From assembly GCF_000264315.1 (NCBI RefSeq), contig NZ_AJXU01000081.1:1-52034 (forward strand): 52,034 bases of DNA, written 5' to 3'. Under the pieces are notes generated by a model. The model searched no databases. It had not been told where the DNA came from and worked only from the letters and a program-made list of their open reading frames with translations. Source of the DNA: Rhodanobacter fulvus Jip2 (lineage in GTDB: Bacteria; Pseudomonadota; Gammaproteobacteria; Xanthomonadales; Rhodanobacteraceae). Position numbers and translations under genes: made by a program. Below, piece after piece: positions 46,210-52,034 of this stretch. How positions within the stretch are numbered: the stretch's first letter is position 1; each line of letters opens with the position of its first letter.

Positions 46210-47412
46210 GTGAGCGCCTCTTTCTCCGCCACCGACCACGCCCACATGGCCCACGCCTTGCGTCTGGCCGAACGCGGCCTCTACACCACAGCACCGAACC
46301 CACGCGTGGGTTGCGTGATCGCCCACGGCGACGAGGTGGTCGGCACCGGTTTTCACCAACGCGCGGGCGAACCGCACGCCGAGGTCTACGCCTTGCGCGA
46401 GGCCGGCGAACGTGCCCGCGGCGCCACCGCCTACGTCACGCTCGAACCGTGCGCCCATCACGGCCGCACGCCGCCATGTGCCGATGCGTTGATCGCCGCC
46501 GGGGTAGGGCGGGTGGTGGTGGCGGCCGAAGACCCGTTCGATCAGGTCGATGGCCGCGGCGTGAGTCGCTTGCGCGCCGCCGGCATCGCGGTCGAAACCG
46601 GCCTGATGCGTGAAGCCGCGCGCGAACTGAATATCGGGTTTTTCAGCCGCATCGAGCGCGGCCGCCCGTTCGTGCGGGTGAAGCTGGCGATGAGCCTGGA
46701 CGGCCGCACCGCGCTGGCCAACGGCGATTCGAAGTGGATCACCGGCGAGGCCGCCCGCGCCGACGTGCAGCGCTGGCGCGCGCGCAGCTCGGCCATCCTC
46801 AGCGGCAGCGGCACCGTGCTGGCCGACAACCCCCGCCTCACCGTGCGGCTCGCTTCTAGCTCCCTCTCCCCCGGCTCCGCCGGGGGAGAGGGTTGGGGTG
46901 AGGGGGCTGCTTTTGAAGCCAGAGCCCCCCTCACCCAACCCTCTCCCCCAAGCAAGCTTGGAGGAGAGGGCTTCAAGCCTCTGCGCGTCATCCTGGATCG
47001 GCAACTACGCACCCCCGCCGGCAGTCACGTGCTCGATGGCTCGGCGCCGACCCTGCTAATCCATGGGGAATCCGCCTCTTCCTGCACCGACGACCGCTTC
47101 GCGCACATCAAGCGCCTCGCGCTACCCACGCCGGCCGATGCCTTCGATCTGCACGCGGTGCTGGCCCTGCTGGCCCAACGCGATGTCAACGAAATCCACG
47201 TGGAAGCCGGCCCCAGGTTGTGCGGTGCGCTGTTCGCCGCCGGCCTGGTCGACGAGCTGCTGCTGTACATCGCGCCGTTGCTGCTGGGCAGCGAAGCGGC
47301 GCCATTGATGCACCTGCCCAGCCTGACCGACATGGCCTCGCGCTGGTCGTTGCGCCTGCTGGACCAGCGCATGCTGGGGCCGGACATCCGCCTGCGCCTG
47401 CGGCCGGGCTGA
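46210..47412 (+). CDS. ribD: Bifunctional riboflavin deaminase/reductase RibD with an in-frame insertion
   Basis: 400 aa from GTG 46210 with AGGAG 8-10 nt upstream. The N-terminal deaminase (about 1-145) has zinc motif H56-A-E58 and PCAHHGRTPPC with C81 and C90; the C-terminal reductase has VKLAMSLDGRTA and SKWITGEAA and ends VDELLLYIAPLLLG. It converts the GTP-derived pyrimidine to the ribitylamino form. Residues about 217-254 are an insertion (SLSPGSAGGEGWGEG to KLGGEG), placed between NPRLTVR and KPLRVILD, which are nearly adjacent in other RibD. The insertion is encoded by a palindromic repeat. Not under the FMN riboswitch, which lies downstream. Confidence 0.94.
   Translation: MSASFSATDHAHMAHALRLAERGLYTTAPNPRVGCVIAHGDEVVGTGFHQRAGEPHAEVYALREAGERARGATAYVTLEPCAHHGRTPPCADALIAAGVGRVVVAAEDPFDQVDGRGVSRLRAAGIAVETGLMREAARELNIGFFSRIERGRPFVRVKLAMSLDGRTALANGDSKWITGEAARADVQRWRARSSAILSGSGTVLADNPRLTVRLASSSLSPGSAGGEGWGEGAAFEARAPLTQPSPPSKLGGEGFKPLRVILDRQLRTPAGSHVLDGSAPTLLIHGESASSCTDDRFAHIKRLALPTPADAFDLHAVLALLAQRDVNEIHVEAGPRLCGALFAAGLVDELLLYIAPLLLGSEAAPLMHLPSLTDMASRWSLRLLDQRMLGPDIRLRLRPG
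46860..46970. repeat. Palindromic element inserted in frame in ribD
   Basis: Left hairpin CCCTCTCCCCCGGC..GCCGGGGGAGAGGG, centre GGGGTGAGGGGGCTGCTTTTG..AGAGCCCCCCTCACCC, right hairpin CTCTCCCCCAAGC..GCTTGGAGGAGAG. Same architecture as the intergenic copies at 14315, 49591 and 51928; the left half matches 374-420 closely. Confidence 0.9.
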
Positions 47413-47466
47413 CTTCTGCCGCGCCCCGGCGCACCCGATCATCTTTCCGCACAAGGAGCCCGTCGC

Positions 47467-48492
47467 ATGAGCAGTGCCCATCCCGAAACCATCCGCTGGG
47501 GCATCATCGGTTGCGGCGACGTCACCGAGATCAAGAGCGGCCCCGCGTTCCAGAAAACCCCGCATTCCGCGCTGGTGGCGGTGATGCGCCGCAACGGCGA
47601 AAAAGCGCGCGACTACGCGCAGCGCCATGGCGTGCCGAAGTGGTACGACGACGGCCAGGCGCTGGTCGACGATCCCGACGTGGATGCCGTCTACGTCGCC
47701 ACGCCGCCGTCATCGCACAAGCACTACGCGCTGATGAGCATCGCGGCGGGCAAGCCGGTCTACGTGGAAAAGCCTATGGCGATGGACGCGGCCGAGTGCG
47801 CGGCCATCGTGGCCGCCGGCCGCGCCGCCAACGTGCCGGTGTTCGTGGCGTATTACCGGCGCATGCTGCCGCGCTTCCACAAGATTCGCGAGCTGCTGTT
47901 CGACCAGCACGCCATCGGCACGCCGCGCTCGGTGCATTGCGTGCACACCGCGGCGCACAACCCGCGTTACAGCGAGCCGCAGTCGGTGCACTGGCACGTG
48001 CGCCCGGAGATCTCCGGCGGTGGCTTGTTCGTGGACATCGGCTGCCACACGCTGAACATCCTGGACTGGCTGTTCGGCCCCATCACCAGCGTCAGCGGCC
48101 ACGCCAGCAACCAGCGCGGCAGCTATCCGGCGGAGGACAGCGTGGCGATGGCGTTCGCGTTCGGCAACGGCATGATCGGCACCGGCCTGTGGAATTTCGA
48201 TGCGCTGCAGCGGCACGACCTCACCGAAGTGGTGGGTGATGCGGGCCGGCTTTCCTTCGCCACCTTCGGCGACGGCCCCATCCGGCTGGAGAACGCCGCC
48301 GGCGTGCGCGAATTCAACATCGAAAACCCGCGCGCCATCCAGCAGCCGCTGATCGAAACCATCGTGGCCGAGCTCACCGGCCATCCGGGCAGTTGCCCGG
48401 ACGTCACCGAAAGCGGCGTGCGTACCAGTTGGGTGATGGATCAGGTTTTGCGCGATTACCGACGCAAGACCGGGCAGCGCATCGGGTTGTAG
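47467..48492 (+). CDS. Gfo/Idh/MocA-family NAD(P)-dependent oxidoreductase
   Basis: 341 aa with AAGGAG upstream. Rossmann domain: WGIIGCGDVTEIKSG, AVYVATPPSSHKHYA, and the family's KPVYVEKPMAMD motif near 98-109. The C-terminal GFO_IDH_MocA_C region carries GGGLFVDIGCHTLNILDWLFG with the conserved Asp/His pair. It would oxidise or reduce a sugar or inositol-like compound; substrate unknown. It sits between ribD and the FMN riboswitch although it has no evident role in riboflavin synthesis. Confidence 0.87.
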   Translation: MSSAHPETIRWGIIGCGDVTEIKSGPAFQKTPHSALVAVMRRNGEKARDYAQRHGVPKWYDDGQALVDDPDVDAVYVATPPSSHKHYALMSIAAGKPVYVEKPMAMDAAECAAIVAAGRAANVPVFVAYYRRMLPRFHKIRELLFDQHAIGTPRSVHCVHTAAHNPRYSEPQSVHWHVRPEISGGGLFVDIGCHTLNILDWLFGPITSVSGHASNQRGSYPAEDSVAMAFAFGNGMIGTGLWNFDALQRHDLTEVVGDAGRLSFATFGDGPIRLENAAGVREFNIENPRAIQQPLIETIVAELTGHPGSCPDVTESGVRTSWVMDQVLRDYRRKTGQRIGL

Positions 48493-48510
48493 CTCGGCGC
48501 GCGCCGCCCT

Positions 48511-48584
48511 TGTGGGAGCGACTTCAGTCGCGATGCCTTTGCTTCGACATCCTGGAGAGCATCGCGACTGAAGTCGCTCCCACA
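48511..48584. repeat. Hairpin-repeat doublet F
   Basis: Inverted copies at 48511-48536 and 48559-48584, both with core GCGACTTCAGTCGC, just after the oxidoreductase gene and before the FMN riboswitch. Confidence 0.87.
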
Positions 48585-48646
48585 AAGAGCATGGGCTTGT
48601 TGGCGATGGTGCTAGACTCCGCCAGTCGGCTTTGCCGGCAGTACGA

Positions 48647-48807
48647 CGTCTTCAGGGCGGGGCGAAATTCCCCACCGGCGGTAGGCCTTTCGAGGCGAGC
48701 CCGCGAGCGCTTCCGCCATGCGGAAGGTCAGCAGATCCGGTCCAATGCCGGAGCCGACGGTTGGATGCGGGCAACCACATCCTCAAAGTCCGGATAAAGA
48801 GAAGACG
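48647..48807 (+). ncRNA. FMN riboswitch (RFN element)
   Basis: All RFN landmarks are present in order: AGGGCGGGGCGAAATTCCCC, ACCGGCGGTAGG, AGCCCGCGAGCGC, the variable hairpin TTCCGCCATGCGGAA, GCAGATCCGGT, CCGGAGCCGACGGTT, AGTCCGGAT, and AGAGAAGAC. The closing helix P1 pairs 48647-48653 (CGTCTTC) with 48801-48807 (GAAGACG). It senses FMN and switches off downstream riboflavin genes, here ribE and ribBX. Confidence 0.97.
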
Positions 48808-48837
48808 GCACGGCACACGCTTCGCGGCGTGCGTCAG

Positions 48838-48860
48838 GCCTCATGCCTTGAGGCGTTTTT
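48838..48860 (+). terminator. Riboswitch expression-platform terminator
   Basis: GCCTCA-TGCCT-TGAGGC followed by GTTTTT, 30 nt after the RFN element, with a second run of six T 3 nt later. A preceding hairpin (CACGC..GCGTG near 48815-48832) may be part of the switching. This supports control by premature termination. Confidence 0.75.
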
Positions 48861-48940
48861 CGCTTTTTTCGACGCGGGAAACGTTTCATGAAAATCATTC
48901 AGTCATGGCATCGCCTCGCCCTCCCGCCGGAGGTGCGCTG

Positions 48941-49582
48941 ATGTTTACCGGCATCATTCAATGCGTGGGTCGCATCGCGCGGCTCGAACCGCGCGGCGGT
49001 GACGTGCGGCTGCACGTCGATACCGCCGACCTCGATCTCGCCGACGTGCAACTGGGCGATTCCATCGCCGTCTCCGGCGTCTGCCTCACGGCGGTCACGC
49101 TGGAAGCGCGCGGTTTCGCGGCGGACGTCTCCAACGAAACGCTGTCGCTGACTTCGCTGGGAAAACTGAAGGCCGGCGATCCGGTGAATCTGGAAAAGGC
49201 CTTGCGCCTGGCCGACCGTCTGGGCGGCCATATGGTTTCCGGCCATGTCGACGGGCTGGGCAAGGTGGTGTCGATCACGCCCGATGGCCGCTCCCAGCGC
49301 TGGACCTTCGAAGTGCCTGCCAGCCTGTCGCGCTACATCGCCGCCAAAGGCTCGGTCTGCATCGACGGCACCAGCCTCACTGTCAACGAAGTGTCGGGCC
49401 ATCGCTTCGGCGTCAACCTGATCCCGCACACGGTCGAGCACACCGCGTTCCACGCGCGTCGCGTGGGCGATGCGGTGAACATCGAGGTGGATGTGGTGGC
49501 GCGCTATATCGAGCGGCTGCTGTCCAGCGGCGAGACGCCGAAGCTGGATGAGGCCTTCCTCAAGCAACACGGTTTCGCCTGA
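48941..49582 (+). CDS. ribE: Riboflavin synthase, alpha subunit
   Basis: 213 aa from ATG 48941 with GGAGGT upstream. It dismutates two lumazines into riboflavin. The MFTGIIQCVG start is diagnostic; two lumazine-binding repeats (about 1-97 and 98-195) each hold a SGVCLT / DGTSLTVN type segment, and GGHMVSGHVDG marks the second repeat's start. First gene after the FMN riboswitch, so directly FMN-controlled. (Named ribC in some genomes.). Confidence 0.95.
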   Translation: MFTGIIQCVGRIARLEPRGGDVRLHVDTADLDLADVQLGDSIAVSGVCLTAVTLEARGFAADVSNETLSLTSLGKLKAGDPVNLEKALRLADRLGGHMVSGHVDGLGKVVSITPDGRSQRWTFEVPASLSRYIAAKGSVCIDGTSLTVNEVSGHRFGVNLIPHTVEHTAFHARRVGDAVNIEVDVVARYIERLLSSGETPKLDEAFLKQHGFA

Positions 49583-49590
49583 TCTCTTTG

Positions 49591-49693
49591 CTCCTCCCCC
49601 TGTTCGCAGGGGGAGGTTGGGAGGGGGTAAGGCTTTTGATTTTCAGATCAAGAGCAACCCCTCCCCAACCCTCCCCTGCGAGCAGGGGAGGGA
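49591..49693. repeat. Long palindromic element between ribE and ribBX
   Basis: CTCCTCCCCCTG..CAGGGGGAGG at the left, a centre of GCTTTTGATTTTCAGATCAAGAGC, and CCCCTCCCCAACCCTCCCC..GGGGAGGG at the right. The two outer parts are inverted with respect to each other, giving an imperfect cruciform of about 100 bp inside the riboflavin transcript. Confidence 0.85.
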
Positions 49694-49717
49694 GAACATC
49701 CTTCCCAAGGAACACCC

Positions 49718-50806
49718 ATGCCCTTCAACACCATCCCCGACATCCTCGAAGACATCCGCGCCGGCCGCATGGTCGTCATCGTCGATGACGAAGACCGCGA
49801 GAACGAGGGCGACCTGATCATGGCCGCCGAGAAAGTGCGCGCCGAAGACATCAACTTCATGGTGCGCGAGGCGCGTGGCCTGGTCTGCGTCACCCTCACC
49901 GAGCAACGCACGCGCCAGTTGGGCCTGAAGCCGATGGTCAGCGACAACACCTCGGCCTACCACACCAACTTCACCGTCTCGATCGAGGCGGCCGAAGGCG
50001 TCACCACCGGCATTTCCGCCCACGACCGCGCGCGCACCATCCAGGTGGCGGCGCAGGCGGATGCGAAGCCGCAGGACCTGACCCAGCCCGGGCACATCTT
50101 TCCGCTGACCGCGCTGCCGGGCGGCGTGCTGAGCCGCGCCGGTCACACCGAAGCGGGCTGCGACCTGGCAGCGCTGGCGGGGCTGGAACCGGCGGCGGTG
50201 CTGATCGAGATCCTGCATGAAGACGGCTCGATGGCGCGGCGGCCGGAGCTGGAGATTTTTGCGCGCAAGCATGGCCTGAAGATCGGCTCCATCGCCGACC
50301 TGATCCGTCACCGGCTGGAAACCGAGAAGACGGTGCAGCGCGTGCACGAGGAAGATGTACAGACCGAGTTCGGTGCGTTCCGGCTGGTCGCGTACCGCGA
50401 CGTGATCCGCAAGGGCCTGCACTTCGCCCTGGTGCGCGGCACGGTGGATGACGGCGCGCCGGTGCTGTCGCGTGTGCACGTGCGCAACACTTTGTCCGAC
50501 GTGCTGCATCTGCAACGCGACGACCTCGGCATAACCCTGACCGCGGCCCTGCGCCGCATCGCCGACGAGGATCGCGGCGTGCTGCTGGTGCTGTCGGGCG
50601 ACGACACGCCCGACGCCCTGCTGGCCGGGCTGCAGCGCCAGCCCCAGCCCGAACCGGCACGCGACGCGCAACAGGAGTGGCGCGAACTGGGCCTGGGCGC
50701 GCAGATTCTGGCCGACCTCGGCGTGCACCGCCTGCGCGTGATCGGCACGCCGCGCAAGCTGGTGGGCCTGGGCGGTTTCGATCTGGAGGTTGTCGAGTAC
50801 GTTTGA
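49718..50806 (+). CDS. ribB: DHBP synthase fused to a degenerate GTP cyclohydrolase II domain (RibBX)
   Basis: 362 aa. Residues 1-200 are an intact 3,4-dihydroxy-2-butanone 4-phosphate synthase: [31 protein letters not shown], and [13 protein letters not shown] with the catalytic acids and Cys/His environment. Residues about 205-362 align with GTP cyclohydrolase II in outline ([29 protein letters not shown]), but the zinc-binding cysteines (normally C-x2-GD-x6-CDC) are missing; there is no Cys in this half at all. It should therefore make only the butanone phosphate; a true RibA must be elsewhere. It follows ribE within the FMN-regulated transcript. Confidence 0.92.
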   Translation: MPFNTIPDILEDIRAGRMVVIVDDEDRENEGDLIMAAEKVRAEDINFMVREARGLVCVTLTEQRTRQLGLKPMVSDNTSAYHTNFTVSIEAAEGVTTGISAHDRARTIQVAAQADAKPQDLTQPGHIFPLTALPGGVLSRAGHTEAGCDLAALAGLEPAAVLIEILHEDGSMARRPELEIFARKHGLKIGSIADLIRHRLETEKTVQRVHEEDVQTEFGAFRLVAYRDVIRKGLHFALVRGTVDDGAPVLSRVHVRNTLSDVLHLQRDDLGITLTAALRRIADEDRGVLLVLSGDDTPDALLAGLQRQPQPEPARDAQQEWRELGLGAQILADLGVHRLRVIGTPRKLVGLGGFDLEVVEYV

Positions 50807-50824
50807 CCGTACCGGCCCTGAACC

Positions 50825-50924
50825 TGTGGGAGCGGCTTCAGCCGCGATGCTTTTTACGGGATTCGGGATCCGGGATTCGGGATTTGGAAGAGCCAAGAGC
50901 ATCGCGGCTGAAGCCGCTCCCACA
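50825..50924. repeat. Hairpin-repeat doublet G with a heptamer spacer
   Basis: Inverted copies at 50825-50850 and 50899-50924, both with core GCGGCTTCAGCCGC. The spacer contains GGGATTCGGGATCCGGGATTCGG, in pieces of the same heptamer family found in purL and before nrdR, so the two repeat types are nested here. Confidence 0.87.
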
Positions 50925-51000
50925 CATCGCGCCATGTCTCCGCCCTGCAACCGCCACCCCATCGCCGCATAATCGACCGTCGCCCACCGAACCCAAGCCC

Positions 51001-51924
51001 ATGCCCGAAACCCGCATCCGCCTGATCGCCCCTTCCGGCTATCCGCACGATCGCGCCGCCATGACGCGCGGCGTGGAGCGGTTGCGCGTGGCCGGTTGCG
51101 TCGTGGATGCCCTGGATGTACTCGACCGCAGTGAGCAGCGCTACGCCGGCAGCGACGCCCAACGCACGGCGGATATCAATGCGCTGGCCACGCTGGATGC
51201 GCTGCCGGATATCGCGCTGGCCATCCGCGGCGGCTACGGCGCCACCCGGCTGCTGGCCGACCTGCATTACGACGCCTTGCGCGAGCGGCTGGGCGGCAGC
51301 AACACGCTGCTGGTCGGCTATAGCGATTTCACCGCGCTGCAACTGGCGCTGCATGCGAAAAGTGGGCTGTGCACCTTCAGCGGCCCGATGCTGGGCGCGG
51401 ATTTCGGCGCGGAAGCGCTGAGTGATTTCACCTGGCGGCATTTCTGGCAGACCGCCCGTTCGCCCGATTCGCACGTGTCGTGGCGCACCGCGTCCACCAC
51501 CGAGCTGGACGCGGAAGGCCCGCTGTGGGGCGGCAACCTGGCGGTGCTGTGCAGCTTGGTCGGCACGCCGTATTTTCCCGCGATAGAGGGCGGCATTTTG
51601 TTCGTCGAGGACGTGGGCGAACCGCCATTCCGGATCGAGCGGCTGCTGTACCAACTGCACCTGTCCGGCGTGCTGGGGCGACAGCGCGCGCTACTGCTGG
51701 GTGATTTCAGCCAGTGCCGGCCCAGCGGCTACGACAACGGCTATGGCTTGGCCGACAGCTTTGGGCAGATCCGCACCGCTAGCGGCATCCCGGTGATCGA
51801 CGGCCTGCCAACCGGCCACGAACCGGACAAGTTCACGCTGCCGTTCGGCGCACTGGCGCGGTTGCGGGTAGGCGCCGGCGAGGCGCAGTTGAGTTTCAGC
51901 GGATACCCGCATTTATCTCCGTAG
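51001..51924 (+). CDS. ldcA: Muramoyltetrapeptide carboxypeptidase (LD-carboxypeptidase)
   Basis: 307 aa. Removes the terminal D-Ala from murein tetrapeptides in peptidoglycan recycling. S66-family: N-terminal IRLIAPSGYPHD, AIRGGYGATRLL 74-85, nucleophile S108 in VGYSDFTAL, catalytic Glu in LFVEDVGE, and His in DGLPTGHEPDKFTLP. No signal peptide, as expected for the cytoplasmic enzyme. It stands downstream of ribBX on the same strand, separated by a repeat doublet. Confidence 0.93.
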   Translation: MPETRIRLIAPSGYPHDRAAMTRGVERLRVAGCVVDALDVLDRSEQRYAGSDAQRTADINALATLDALPDIALAIRGGYGATRLLADLHYDALRERLGGSNTLLVGYSDFTALQLALHAKSGLCTFSGPMLGADFGAEALSDFTWRHFWQTARSPDSHVSWRTASTTELDAEGPLWGGNLAVLCSLVGTPYFPAIEGGILFVEDVGEPPFRIERLLYQLHLSGVLGRQRALLLGDFSQCRPSGYDNGYGLADSFGQIRTASGIPVIDGLPTGHEPDKFTLPFGALARLRVGAGEAQLSFSGYPHLSP

Positions 51925-51927
51925 CCG

Positions 51928-52034
51928 CTCCTCCTCCTGCAAAGCAGGGGGAGGTCGGCGACTGTAGGGAGTCCTTTAGGTGAGGGGGTTACGCTTTTGA
52001 TTTCAAGATCAAAAGCGACCCCTCCCCAACCCTC
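51928..52034. repeat. Long palindromic element at the window end
   Basis: CTCCTCCTCCTGC..GCAGGGGGAGG, then GTGAGGGGGTTACGCTTTTG, ATTTCAAGAT, CAAAAGCGACCCCTCCCCAAC. The central CTTTTGAT/ATCAAAAG pairing is perfect. The element is cut by the window end. Confidence 0.8.

Overview
The window is GC-rich, gene-dense gammaproteobacterial chromosome, most like the Xanthomonadales and probably Rhodanobacteraceae (Rhodanobacter/Dyella/Luteibacter type). This is inferred from the glyA-nrdR-ribD neighbourhood, a TonB-receptor/GH13/MFS maltodextrin locus of the kind known in Xanthomonas and Caulobacter, a RibB protein with a dead RibA domain, and the style of the intergenic repeats. No phage, transposase, plasmid or CRISPR genes are visible. 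The one tRNA is tRNA-Arg(CCU).

Layout. 1-514: stacked inverted repeats and a heptamer tract, no convincing gene. 515-1357: membrane-anchored Mrr-type nuclease-like protein. 1559-11835: alpha-glucan utilisation locus. On the minus strand lie a TonB-dependent receptor, an intrinsic terminator, a secreted GH13 enzyme, a six-hairpin glycosidase and a GPH/SLC45-type sugar symporter; the last three genes are joined by ATGA overlaps. Divergently lies a cytoplasmic GH13 alpha-glucosidase. The shared 430-bp control region carries two copies of one 14-bp near-palindrome, one facing each gene. 12064-15543: murB, pyrD, an SDR and a DUF4190 protein. 15701-18745: ALDH7-type dehydrogenase, tRNA-Arg, PHA depolymerase. 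18837-22039: methyltransferase, RDD protein, xerD, dsbC-like. 22152-28969: purL, an unknown membrane protein, a GT2 glycosyltransferase, a DMT exporter. 29093-33601: DUF2127, ybdD-cstA, DUF4197, peptide deformylase. 33620-39390: small accessory enzymes and unknowns (erythromycin-esterase-like, DUF427, flavodoxin-like, GlxA-type regulator, rhodanese, GNAT, two unknowns). 39777-44120: pyrF, Tat-exported GH79-like enzyme, ettA. 44308-51924: glyA, nrdR, ribD, a Gfo/Idh/MocA oxidoreductase, FMN riboswitch with terminator, ribE, ribBX, ldcA.

How it works together. The receptor would import maltodextrins across the outer membrane, the two signal-peptide glycosidases would trim them in the periplasm, the symporter would carry the products inward, and the cytoplasmic glucosidase would finish hydrolysis. 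The riboflavin cluster is FMN-controlled only downstream of ribD, because the oxidoreductase gene and the riboswitch sit between ribD and ribE.

The most unusual content is repetitive DNA that intrudes on genes. (i) An array of 21-bp units between pyrD and murB has an in-frame ATG in every unit and a Shine-Dalgarno-like GGAG in three of four. (ii) A roughly 110-bp palindromic element, otherwise intergenic here, lies in frame inside ribD. (iii) A four-unit heptamer lies inside purL. (iv) Seven inverted doublets of a hairpin repeat show compensatory base changes, and one supplies a gene's stop codon. I found no single multi-gene system that I can call clearly new.
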